From assembly GCF_011762045.1 (NCBI RefSeq), contig NZ_JAASQS010000001.1:62001-126000 (forward strand): a DNA stretch of 64,000 nt, written 5' to 3'. Each line of letters begins with the position of its first letter. Position 1 is the stretch's first letter. Source of the DNA: Rhizomicrobium electricum. GTDB taxonomy: Bacteria > Pseudomonadota > Alphaproteobacteria > Micropepsales > Micropepsaceae. The position numbers and the translations under genes were made by a program. Below the pieces are notes generated by a model that saw nothing but the letters and a program-made list of their open reading frames with translations, had not been told where the DNA came from and made no database searches. Positions 36,464 to 44,880 of the stretch are shown here, one piece after another.

Positions 36464-36649
36464 CTAACCGTTCGTTAGCACTTGCGACGGTTCGCCGGCC
36501 GGCTCGGCAGCCGGCAATTCGTCCGGCAATTCGATCGCGGGCGGCGGCGGCGCCATCACCTTCTCGGGATGGAGCGACGTCCGCACTACGGCGACCAATT
36601 CTGCGAGCACCGACGGACGTTTGGGCGGAAACGGCTTTCTCCAGTGCAT
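36464..36649 (-). CDS. Small Pro-rich protein of 61 residues, unknown
   Basis: The ORF starts MHWRKPFPPKRPSVLAELVAVVRTSLHPEKVM and ends in an acidic, Pro-rich tail. It begins 25 bases after the second histidine-kinase gene on the same strand. A GAGAAGGG stretch upstream is a little far for a ribosome binding site. The codon use looks coding-like, but there is no recognisable domain, so it may be spurious. Confidence 0.35.
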   Translation of the reverse strand: MHWRKPFPPKRPSVLAELVAVVRTSLHPEKVMAPPPPAIELPDELPAAEPAGEPSQVLTNG

Positions 36650-36673
36650 CGCGCCCTGCCCTTCTCTGCCGGT

Positions 36674-38104
36674 TTATGCGGCCTCGGAGGATTGCTTCGG
36701 CGGCTCGGCCGGCAGCACCACATAGGCGCGGCAGCCCTTGCCGTATTCGCTTTCGAGCCACGCGCGGCCGCCATGCAGTTCGGCAAGGCCACGCACCAGC
36801 GCCAGACCGAGACCGGTGCCGCCGGCTTGGCGGTCGTAACGGTTGTCGACCTGACTGAACGGCGTGAAGATCTTGTCGAGCTTTTCGCGCGGAATGCCGG
36901 GGCCGTTGTCTTCGCAGACGATCTGGAAGCCGCCGCCGTTGGCCGCGCCCGCGGTGACGGCGATCTTGCCGCCTTCGGGCGTGAACTTCACCGCGTTGGA
37001 CACCAGATTGATGAGGATCTGCTTCAGGGCGCGTTCGTCGGCATAGAGCGGCGGCGCATCGGGCAGAACCGTGATGACGAGTTCCTGCTTCTTCTCGCGC
37101 GCCTTGGCGCCGATCAGCTTGAGCGCGATGTCAAACGTGCGATGGGCGTCGATCGGATGCGGCGCGATTTCCATCTTGCCGGCTTCGATCTTGGCGACGT
37201 CGAGCAGGTCGTTGATGAGGCTCAAGAGATGCGCGCCCGACGAATGGATGTCGCCGGCGTATTCCTTGTACCGCGCCGAACCGACCGGACCGAAGCACTC
37301 CTGCGCGATGATTTCCGAGAAGCCGAGAATGGCGTTCAGCGGCGTGCGCAACTCGTGGCTCATATTGGCGAGGAAGGCGGTCTTGGAGGCATTGGCTGTT
37401 TCGGCTTCGAAGCGCTTCCTCAGCGCGTCGTCGCGGGTTTCTTCGAGTTCGCGCGCAAGATCTTCGACCTGGAAACGCAGGCGCGAATCCTCGTCGAGGC
37501 GATGCATCAGGCGGCGGCCGTCGACCAGGAGCTGGGCGGCGAAGGCCGGCAGGATCAGCGCGATACCGAAATCGATCACGCTGGTCGAGAACATGAAGCG
37601 CACGCTCGACATCAGCGTCACCGGCACGATCGATGCCAGGAACATGTCCATGTGGCTCGAACGGCTGACGACCAGCATGGCGAGCACCGCCGCAGCGACG
37701 CCGCCGAGATAGATGTGGTTCATCGTCGACGACGGATCCCACAACAGCCACGGAGCAAGGCCCCAGGCGGCGCTGATGATCGCCTGCATCGCGACGATGC
37801 GCGAAAACCACGGACGGGTGCGTTCGTATTCGTTGGAGTCCGAGGTGTCGTACTGGTAAATGGACACGACGCTCGCCGACAGGATCATCGTCGCCGACAC
37901 GATCACCGGCACGAACACCGCGACGTTGAAGCTGGCGTGCCCGAAGGCGCCGAAGCTGTCAGATCCCAGCCATGCGATCGCAAGCGCCCAGAACGGCGAA
38001 GAAAGCCGCGTCGAACGGACGGCCTGCGATGTAAGGTCCAACTGCGCCTTGAGCACGCGCACATCAGTGCTTCGTTGGCTGCGCAGTCGCTTGATGAACT
38101 CCAC
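36674..38104 (-). CDS. Membrane sensor histidine kinase (PleC/DivJ-like), copy 2
   Basis: A 476-residue kinase. About five or six hydrophobic segments lie between residues 35 and 195. A short coiled coil (FQVEDLARELEETRDDALRKRFEAE) leads into the HisKA domain, with His in MSHELRTPLNAILGFSEII (about 248). The following YKEYAGDIHSSGAHLLSLINDLLDVAKIEAG is typical of PleC/DivJ/PdhS kinases. The ATPase domain has NLVSNAVKFTP (N-box), EDNGPGIP (G1) and GGTGLGLALVRGLAELHGG (G2). No response regulator is adjacent. It follows a paralogous kinase by 81 bases. Confidence 0.92.
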   Translation of the reverse strand: MEFIKRLRSQRSTDVRVLKAQLDLTSQAVRSTRLSSPFWALAIAWLGSDSFGAFGHASFNVAVFVPVIVSATMILSASVVSIYQYDTSDSNEYERTRPWFSRIVAMQAIISAAWGLAPWLLWDPSSTMNHIYLGGVAAAVLAMLVVSRSSHMDMFLASIVPVTLMSSVRFMFSTSVIDFGIALILPAFAAQLLVDGRRLMHRLDEDSRLRFQVEDLARELEETRDDALRKRFEAETANASKTAFLANMSHELRTPLNAILGFSEIIAQECFGPVGSARYKEYAGDIHSSGAHLLSLINDLLDVAKIEAGKMEIAPHPIDAHRTFDIALKLIGAKAREKKQELVITVLPDAPPLYADERALKQILINLVSNAVKFTPEGGKIAVTAGAANGGGFQIVCEDNGPGIPREKLDKIFTPFSQVDNRYDRQAGGTGLGLALVRGLAELHGGRAWLESEYGKGCRAYVVLPAEPPKQSSEAA

Positions 38105-38185
38105 GGGTTTCCCCTTTAGCCCCGATCGTCAGGCCGGATGCTAGGGTTACTTCGGTTAAAATTTACTGAGAAAAATCGCACGTCT

Positions 38186-39631
38186 TCACATTGCGCGCTT
38201 TAGGTCGCGTTTAACCGTTGCTAACGGAAAGTAAACGAACGCGCTGGTGCCGTGGCCTTCCGAGCTTTCGATCCATGCGCGACCGCCATGCAGGCGCGCC
38301 AGTCCGTGTACCAGCGCAAGGCCGAGGCCGGTGCCGCCCTGGGCGTGGTCGAAGCGATTGTCGACCTGCGTGAAGGGCTTGAACAGCTGCTCGATCTTGT
38401 CGGCCGGAATGCCGGGTCCATCGTCGGTAACCGATACAAGCGTGCCGCCGTCATCCGCCACACGGCAATCGACGGCGATATGGCCGCCCTGCGGCGTGAA
38501 CTTCACGGCGTTGGAAAGCAGATTGAGCATGATCTGCCGGAACGCCCGCTCGTCGGCCATGATCTCGTCGAGCGCCGGCGAGACCGAATAGCTGATCGTA
38601 AGCGCCTTTTCGCTGGCGCGGATCGCTATAATGCGTTCGACGCTTTCGAGCGCACTTTGGACATGCAGGGGGCGCGGCGCGATTTCCATCCGCCCGGCTT
38701 CGATCTTGGCGACGTCGAGGATTTCGTTGATCAAGGTCAACAGATGCGTGCCCGAGGTGTGAATATCGCCGGCATACTCGGGATAGCGCGGGTTGTTGAC
38801 TCCCAGCGCCTGGCTCATGATGATTTCGGAGAAGCCGATGATGGCGTTGAGCGGCGTTCTCAGTTCGTGGCTCATGTTGGCCAGGAACGCCGTCTTCGAT
38901 TTGTTGGCGAGTTCGGCCTCTTCGCGCTTTTGCACCGCTTCGTCGTGTGCGGCGGCGAGTTCCCGCGACAAATCCTCGTTGGCGAAGCGGGCCGCCAGCA
39001 TGTCGTCGACCCGCTTGCGGGCGGACAAGCCGCTGAACAGCATGTAACACATCCATATCGGCAGCAGAGCGAGGAAGACGTACGCGGTGACGCCCGACGA
39101 CGTCATAAACCGTGCGCACAGCGGCACGGCCAGCGACGCCAAGCCGGCAAAGAACACGCTGCGGACGGCGCATCGCGTCAGGGCCATCGCCCATAACGCC
39201 ATCACCGCAATGATGACGGCGAAGCAGTTGTTGGCGGCGTTACCTTCGATCCATACCGCCCAGACGACGCCGCCCCAGGCGAGGCCGATCATCACCTGCA
39301 GGGCGACAAGAGCGCGCCGGACACGCGAGACGCTTTCGCACGAGACAGTAGGATAAAGCCGGAACGCGACGGCTGCCGACGCCGAGGCGACGCACTGGCA
39401 CCCGACGGCCAGGGCCATCCGCCACGCCGGCAAATCGCCGAAATCGGACCGGCCGAACCACAATGCCGCACAGGCAATCGCCACCCCCACCGGATTGAAC
39501 CAGATGGTGACGGGCAATGTCTCGATCAGCAGCCGCAGACGCGCCTGGCAGTAGCGCGCGTCCTCCCTTTTGGGAACCGGAATGACGGACAACAGATCGG
39601 GCATGGCGGCCATGTGGGCGAATGCGCCCAT
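38186..39631 (-). CDS. Membrane sensor histidine kinase (PleC/DivJ-like), copy 1
   Basis: A 481-residue kinase built like the next gene. The membrane region is at about 40-210, then a coiled coil, and the HisKA His is in MSHELRTPLNAIIGFSEII. YPEYAGDIHTSGTHLLTLINEILDVAKIEAG, NLLSNAVKFTP, TDDGPGIP and GGTGLGLALVHGLARLHGG complete the ATPase. The sensor regions of the two kinases differ much more than the catalytic parts, so they are duplicated kinases with different inputs. Start choice is uncertain (ATG at 39631, 39613 or 39604; no clear ribosome binding site). It is divergent from parE. Confidence 0.9.
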   Translation of the reverse strand: MGAFAHMAAMPDLLSVIPVPKREDARYCQARLRLLIETLPVTIWFNPVGVAIACAALWFGRSDFGDLPAWRMALAVGCQCVASASAAVAFRLYPTVSCESVSRVRRALVALQVMIGLAWGGVVWAVWIEGNAANNCFAVIIAVMALWAMALTRCAVRSVFFAGLASLAVPLCARFMTSSGVTAYVFLALLPIWMCYMLFSGLSARKRVDDMLAARFANEDLSRELAAAHDEAVQKREEAELANKSKTAFLANMSHELRTPLNAIIGFSEIIMSQALGVNNPRYPEYAGDIHTSGTHLLTLINEILDVAKIEAGRMEIAPRPLHVQSALESVERIIAIRASEKALTISYSVSPALDEIMADERAFRQIMLNLLSNAVKFTPQGGHIAVDCRVADDGGTLVSVTDDGPGIPADKIEQLFKPFTQVDNRFDHAQGGTGLGLALVHGLARLHGGRAWIESSEGHGTSAFVYFPLATVKRDLKRAM

Positions 39632-39773
39632 TGTGCAGACAAGAAATGCTATCTACCTGTAGCGGGAGACCCGTTAAAAAGTGCCTTTCGCTGTGGTTGC
39701 GAAGGTGCCAATAGGCGGGTTTTCTACTATTAGGATCGATTTCCCGATTCGGTGTGAGCTTAGCGTGTGAAGA

Positions 39774-41735
39774 ATGGCTAAAGATCTGTTTGACAATGTG
39801 CCGTCCAAAGCTGGCCGGGAGTACACGGCCAAAGACATCGAGGTTCTGGAAGGGCTTGAGCCGGTCCGCCGGCGGCCGGGCATGTATATTGGCGGCACCG
39901 ATGCCACCGCCCTGCACCATCTGGCGGCCGAAATCCTCGATAATTCCATGGACGAAGCGGTGGCCGGCCATGCCAGCCGCATCGAGATCGAGCTGAAGCC
40001 CGGCGATGTCCTGACCATCATCGACAACGGCCGCGGCATCCCGATCGACCCGCACCCCAAGTTCAAGAACAAGTCGGCGCTCGAAGTCATTATGACCACA
40101 CTTCATGCGGGCGGTAAGTTCGACGGCAAGGTCTACGAGACCTCCGGCGGCCTGCATGGCGTCGGCGCCTCGGTGGTGAACGCGCTGTCGGAATGGATGG
40201 AAGTCGAAGTCTTCCGCGACAAGCACGGCCACAAAATGCGGTTCGAGCGCGGCAATCCGGTCGGCAAGCTCAAGGATACCGGCCCGGCGGCCCGCCGCGG
40301 CACCGCGACCACATTCAAGCCCGACAACAAGATTTTCCAGGCCGACATCCATTTCTCGCCGGCGCGGCTCTACCGCATGGCGAAATCGAAGGCGTACCTG
40401 TTCCGCGGCGTCGAGATCCGCTGGAAGTGCGATCCGTCGCTGATCGAAGCCGGCAAGATTCCGGCCGAAGACACCTTCCACTTCCCCGGCGGCCTCACCG
40501 ACTACCTGACGGGCGAGATCGAAGGCAAAGCCACGGTCACCCCGCGCACCTTCTTCGGCCGCTCCGAGAACAACGGCAAGGGCACGCTGGAATGGGCGCT
40601 GGCGTGGGTGCCCGACCTCGAACCCTTTACCCTGAGCTACTGCAACACCATCCCGACTCCGGCCGGCGGGACCCACGAGCAGGGACTGCGCAATGCCCTG
40701 ACCCGCTCCCTGCGCGCCCACGGCGAACGCAGCAACAACAAGAAAGTCGGCCAGATCACGCCGGAAGACGTGATGGCGTCGGCTTGCGCCGCGCTGTCGG
40801 TTTTCATCCGCGACCCCGAATTCCAGGGCCAGACCAAGGACAAGCTGTCCTCGCCCGACGCCCAGCGTCTGGTCGAGAACGTGGTGCGCGATCACTTCGA
40901 TCACTGGCTGGCCGAAGACCCGGCCAGCGCCGACAAGCTCTTGGATTACGTCATCGATCAGGCCGAGTACCGTCTGAAGAAGCGCCAGGAGAAAGAAGTC
41001 GCCCGCAAGGCCGCGACGCGCAAACTGCGCCTGCCGGGCAAGCTCGCCGACTGCACCCGCGACGAAGCCGAAGGCACGGAAATCTTCCTGGTCGAAGGCG
41101 ACTCCGCCGGCGGCTCGGCGAAGCAGGCGCGCGACCGCGCCACCCAGGCGATCCTTCCCCTTCGCGGCAAGATCCTGAACGTCGCCAGTGCGGCGGCGGG
41201 CAAGCTGGCGCAGAACCAGGAACTGGCCGATCTGATGCAGGCGCTCGGCTGCGGCACCGGCGCGAAATACAACGAAGACGCGCTGCGCTACGAACGCATC
41301 ATCGTGATGACCGATGCCGACGTCGACGGCGCCCATATCGCGTCGCTGCTGCTGACCTTCTTCTATCGCGAGGCGCCGCAGCTCATCAAAAACGGCCACC
41401 TGTTCCTCGCCATGCCGCCGCTCTACCGTATCACCCACGGCGCCAAGTCGGTCTATGCCCGCGACGAGAAGCATCGCGATCAGCTCCTCAAGACCGAGTT
41501 CAAGGCCAACGCCAAGGTGGAAGTCTCCCGCTTCAAGGGTCTCGGCGAAATGATGCCGTCTCAGCTCAAGGAGACGACCATGAAGCCGGGCCTGCGGACC
41601 CTCATCAAGGTGATGACGCCCGACGACGAGAAGAAGCACACCGACACCATGGTCGAGCGCCTGATGGGCAAGAAGCCGGAATTGCGCTTCCAGTTCATCC
41701 AGGAAAATGCGCAATTCGCGGATGTGGACGTTTAA
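39774..41735 (+). CDS. parE: DNA topoisomerase IV subunit B
   Basis: A 653-residue ATPase subunit of topoisomerase IV, which separates daughter chromosomes. The GHKL ATPase begins with EVLEGLEPVRRRPGMYIGGTD and has EILDNSMDEAVAGHA and DNGRGIP. The TOPRIM part has FLVEGDSAGGSAKQARDRATQAILPLRGKILNV and IVMTDADVDGAHIASLLLTFF. The ending RFQFIQENAQFADVDV, the ParE-like MAKDLFDN start and the length distinguish it from GyrB. It is divergent from the kinase genes. Confidence 0.97.
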   Translation: MAKDLFDNVPSKAGREYTAKDIEVLEGLEPVRRRPGMYIGGTDATALHHLAAEILDNSMDEAVAGHASRIEIELKPGDVLTIIDNGRGIPIDPHPKFKNKSALEVIMTTLHAGGKFDGKVYETSGGLHGVGASVVNALSEWMEVEVFRDKHGHKMRFERGNPVGKLKDTGPAARRGTATTFKPDNKIFQADIHFSPARLYRMAKSKAYLFRGVEIRWKCDPSLIEAGKIPAEDTFHFPGGLTDYLTGEIEGKATVTPRTFFGRSENNGKGTLEWALAWVPDLEPFTLSYCNTIPTPAGGTHEQGLRNALTRSLRAHGERSNNKKVGQITPEDVMASACAALSVFIRDPEFQGQTKDKLSSPDAQRLVENVVRDHFDHWLAEDPASADKLLDYVIDQAEYRLKKRQEKEVARKAATRKLRLPGKLADCTRDEAEGTEIFLVEGDSAGGSAKQARDRATQAILPLRGKILNVASAAAGKLAQNQELADLMQALGCGTGAKYNEDALRYERIIVMTDADVDGAHIASLLLTFFYREAPQLIKNGHLFLAMPPLYRITHGAKSVYARDEKHRDQLLKTEFKANAKVEVSRFKGLGEMMPSQLKETTMKPGLRTLIKVMTPDDEKKHTDTMVERLMGKKPELRFQFIQENAQFADVDV

Positions 41736-41815
41736 CCGGCGTCCTCATCCCCGTTTACCGCTTGGCAATCGCACACCGGTAGATTGAAAGCGTACGGCAT
41801 AAGGGGGAGGGCCGC

Positions 41816-42019
41816 GTGTCTGCCGATTGCGAAAACCTGGCGGGGTGCGGATTCTTTAAGAAGTACTTCCACGTCAACAAAGGCGCGTGCCGGAACTTCA
41901 TCAAAACCTATTGCCGCGGCGAAATGCAGGACGAGTGCGAGCGCAAGGCATACCGCCGTGCCAACGGTGGGCCTCCCACCGACGACATGATGCCCAACGG
42001 CATCATCCTGCCGCAGTAA
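41816..42019 (+). CDS. Small cysteine-rich conserved protein
   Basis: A 67-residue protein with five cysteines: CENLAGCGFFKKY, ACRNFIKTYCRG, ECERKAYRR, then GGPPTDDMMPNG. This spacing and the Pro-Pro-x-Asp-Asp-Met-Met-Pro ending recur in small proteins of many Proteobacteria; the cysteines probably bind a metal or cluster. The role is unknown. The start is GTG at 41816 with AAGGGGGAGGG upstream. It follows parE by 80 bases on the same strand. Confidence 0.7.
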   Translation: MSADCENLAGCGFFKKYFHVNKGACRNFIKTYCRGEMQDECERKAYRRANGGPPTDDMMPNGIILPQ

Positions 42020-42025
42020 CAGCCG

Positions 42026-42724
42026 TTATCCCGCCGCGCGTTTCATCTTCACCATCAGCACCACGCCCAGGCACGCCGCGGTCGACAGGCCGATGTGCCA
42101 GAGAAAATGCGTGCCGACCGGAATGGTGGGACAGACGATCAGGTCGATCGAGCGGGCGACCGCCGCCGTCAATCCCGCCGCGATGATCGCAACGCCGAGC
42201 AGTCCGGTCTTGCGGCCGTATTTCACCCAGCTTCCCGACACCATGATGATGCCCGTCAGCGTGACGGTCGCGAACATCGGCACGAACCGCAGGTTCGGCG
42301 AGATCGCCGCCAGTTCGCCTCCGAAATAGCGCACGCCGCTGGTCGCCAGGAGCATCATCGCCAGCATGCCGAGAATGCCTGCCACCCAGCCGTAAAGCTG
42401 GCGGATCCACAACACGGTCAATACCAGGAGATAGAGCACGCCCGGAATCCAATCGAGCGTCAGCGCCCATTGGGTGCGCAGGCCGTGCCACAGCGCGCTG
42501 CCGACGCCGACCGAGACGAGCAGCACCAGGAGCACGATCAGCCCGCCGGAAAATCCGACATTCGAGCGCTTGATATGACGGTAGGCCAGCCATGCCGCGA
42601 TCAGGATCGCCGCATTGGTGATGGTGTTCACCGGCTCGTGCATCCCAAGCCACATATGCGGCTCGGTCGTTCCGGCGATGAAGGTGTCGCAATAAACTGG
42701 ACCGATGAAACCCGGTGTCGCCAT
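42026..42724 (-). CDS. CREST-superfamily membrane hydrolase (ceramidase-like)
   Basis: A 232-residue integral membrane protein with seven hydrophobic helices. The conserved polar residues of the alkaline ceramidase/CREST group are present: YCDT and EPVNTITN near the N-terminus, SALWHGLRTQWALTLDWIPG (Ser, His, Asp) and THFLWHIGLS (HxxxH) near the end. These bind zinc and hydrolyse lipid amides in the eukaryotic homologues. The bacterial substrate is not known. It follows the DEAD-box gene by 66 bases on the same strand. GGGAGG precedes the ATG. Confidence 0.75.
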   Translation of the reverse strand: MATPGFIGPVYCDTFIAGTTEPHMWLGMHEPVNTITNAAILIAAWLAYRHIKRSNVGFSGGLIVLLVLLVSVGVGSALWHGLRTQWALTLDWIPGVLYLLVLTVLWIRQLYGWVAGILGMLAMMLLATSGVRYFGGELAAISPNLRFVPMFATVTLTGIIMVSGSWVKYGRKTGLLGVAIIAAGLTAAVARSIDLIVCPTIPVGTHFLWHIGLSTAACLGVVLMVKMKRAAG

Positions 42725-42790
42725 GACCCGTCCTCCCCGCGCGCGATTGCACACATATAGGGCGAACCGGGGCGATTTACAGTCCCCGCG

Positions 42791-44749
42791 CTAAACTTCG
42801 AATACGCCCTTCTTGTGCTTGGCAATTTTCTTGTCGCGCTTCTTCTTTTTCTTGTCGAACGGCTTTTTGGCGAACACGGGCTTGTCCTTGGGGTCGTAGC
42901 CCGGCTTGGCTTTGGGCTCGAAATCCCTCGGCTTGCGCTCGAACTTTCCCTTGGGCTTGCGCTCGAATTCACCCTTCGGCCGGTCGCCGTTGCTGAACTT
43001 CGGCTTGAAGCGCGGCTTCTCCTCGGCTTCCGCCGGCGGAGGCGCGGCGTTGTAATCCGGCTCGCCGCCATCGGCCGGGAAAATCCTCACCCCGCCCTTA
43101 TTACGTTCGGCGATCTTGGCGGTGAAGGCTTCGGCCGCCGCGGCATCCAGTTCGAACCGGGTCTCGGTGTCGAAGATGCGGATGTCGCCGATCTCCTTCT
43201 TGGTCACCTCGCCCTGACGGCAGATTTCCGGCAGCAGCCATTTCGGATCGGCATTGCGTTCGCGCCCGACGCTGATGCGGAACCACACGGCGCCGTTGGG
43301 CAACCGGCTTGGGCCCGATTTGCGCTCGCGCCGTTCCGGGCGCCCTTCCCCCTCGTACGAACGCTTTTCGCGTTCGGGACGGGGACGGCGTTCGTCGCGG
43401 TCGGGGCGCGGACGGCGCTCGTCGCGCTGGGCATGGCGCGGGTCCTCGACGTATTGCTCGATGTCGAACGGTTCCGGCAGCCGCTCGCGATAGAGCTTGG
43501 CGAGCGCGGCCGCGATTTCGTACGGCGAATGACGCTCCAGCAGCGCCGACGCGATGGTGGTTTCATCCTGGCCGGCGTTGGCGAAAATCGGCGAGTCCAG
43601 CAGCCGCTCGCGGTCCTGCTTGAAGATCGCTTTCGGCGACGGCGGATCCATCCATTCGTACTGCACGCCGGCGCGCAGCAGCATCTGTTCGGCGCTGCGC
43701 CGCCGCGACGGCGGAACCAGAAGAATGCTGGTGCCCTTCTTGCCGGCCCGGCCGGTACGGCCGCTGCGATGCTGCAAAACATCGGCATCGTTCGGCAGAT
43801 CGGCGTGAATGACCAGCGTCAGGTCCGGCACGTCGAGGCCGCGGGCGGCGACGTCGGTCGCGACGCAAACCCGTGCATGGCCGCCGCGCAGCGCGGTGAG
43901 CGCGCGATTGCGTTCGTTCTGGTTCATCTCGCCCGACAGCGCCACGACGTCGAAGCCGCGCGCCGCCAGCGTCTCGCCGAGTTTCTGTACGCCGATACGG
44001 GTGCCGCAGAACACCAGCGCCGAGGGCGGATCGAGATAGCGCAACAGGTTCACGACGGTACGGTCGACCTTGGCATGGGCGATGCGGATGGCGCGATAGT
44101 CGATGTCGGCGTGGCCGCCCTCGTCGGCCGCCAGTGCGATGCGCAAGGCATCGTCCTGATAGTTTTTTGCCATCATCACGATCGGCTTCGGCAACGTCGC
44201 CGAGAACAGCAGCGTGCGCCGCGTTTCGGGCGTCGCCTGCAAGAGGAATTCGAGTTCGTCGTGGAAGCCGAGATCGAGCATCTCGTCGGCCTCGTCGAGC
44301 ACCAGGACTTTCAGCGCATCGAGGCGCAGCGCCCCGCGCCGCAAATGATCGCCCAGCCGGCCCGGCGTGCCGACGACGATATGCGCGCCGCGTTCGAGCG
44401 CCCGCCGTTCCTTGAACGGGTCCATGCCGCCGACGCAGGCCGCCACTTCGGCCCCGGTCTCGGCATAAAGCCAGGTGAGTTCGGTCTGGACCTGCAACGC
44501 CAGTTCGCGCGTCGGCGCCACGATCAGCGCCAGCGGCGCATCGGCGTACGGCAGATCCCCGCCTTCGAGCAGCGTCGGCGCCATGGCGAGGCCGTAGGCG
44601 ACAGTCTTGCCCGACCCGGTCTTGGCCGAAACCAGGAGATCGCGCCCTTCGGTTTCCGGCGCCAGAACGGCCTCCTGGACGGGGGTCGGGTCGGTATAGC
44701 CGCGCGCCTGCAAGGCGCGGGAAATGGCGTCGGGAAGCGTAGCGAACAC
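42791..44749 (-). CDS. DEAD-box RNA helicase with DbpA-like RNA-binding domain
   Basis: A 652-residue helicase. Domain 1 has SAKTGSGKT, APTRELALQV, GTPGRLGDHL, VLDEADEMLDLGF and FSATLP. Domain 2 has VFCGTRIGVQKL, VATDVAARGLDVPDL and HRSGRTGRAGKKG. After an Arg-rich linker (about 440-500), residues about 505-580 (VWFRISVGRERNADPKWLLPEI, EIGDIRIFDTETRFEL) form a DbpA-type RNA-binding domain. A Lys/Arg-rich disordered tail follows. The GTG at 44749 (VFATLPDAISRAL) has AAGGA six bases upstream. It probably acts in ribosome assembly or RNA decay. Confidence 0.92.
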   Translation of the reverse strand: MFATLPDAISRALQARGYTDPTPVQEAVLAPETEGRDLLVSAKTGSGKTVAYGLAMAPTLLEGGDLPYADAPLALIVAPTRELALQVQTELTWLYAETGAEVAACVGGMDPFKERRALERGAHIVVGTPGRLGDHLRRGALRLDALKVLVLDEADEMLDLGFHDELEFLLQATPETRRTLLFSATLPKPIVMMAKNYQDDALRIALAADEGGHADIDYRAIRIAHAKVDRTVVNLLRYLDPPSALVFCGTRIGVQKLGETLAARGFDVVALSGEMNQNERNRALTALRGGHARVCVATDVAARGLDVPDLTLVIHADLPNDADVLQHRSGRTGRAGKKGTSILLVPPSRRRSAEQMLLRAGVQYEWMDPPSPKAIFKQDRERLLDSPIFANAGQDETTIASALLERHSPYEIAAALAKLYRERLPEPFDIEQYVEDPRHAQRDERRPRPDRDERRPRPEREKRSYEGEGRPERRERKSGPSRLPNGAVWFRISVGRERNADPKWLLPEICRQGEVTKKEIGDIRIFDTETRFELDAAAAEAFTAKIAERNKGGVRIFPADGGEPDYNAAPPPAEAEEKPRFKPKFSNGDRPKGEFERKPKGKFERKPRDFEPKAKPGYDPKDKPVFAKKPFDKKKKKRDKKIAKHKKGVFEV

Positions 44750-44880
44750 GGGAAATCCTTGCGCAAGACGCGAAACGGTCGGTTGACGGAAGCGAACCGT
44801 CCGGCAAAACGCGTTCACGGTCGTGACGCTATGTCGTCCAAAACCGTGTCCAAACCATGGCGGCTGCGCAAGGGCCGTGT

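Noticed and set aside
39240..41714. 824-codon minus-strand ORF opposite parE
   Set aside because: parE is certain. The antisense reading also runs on into the histidine-kinase gene in another frame.
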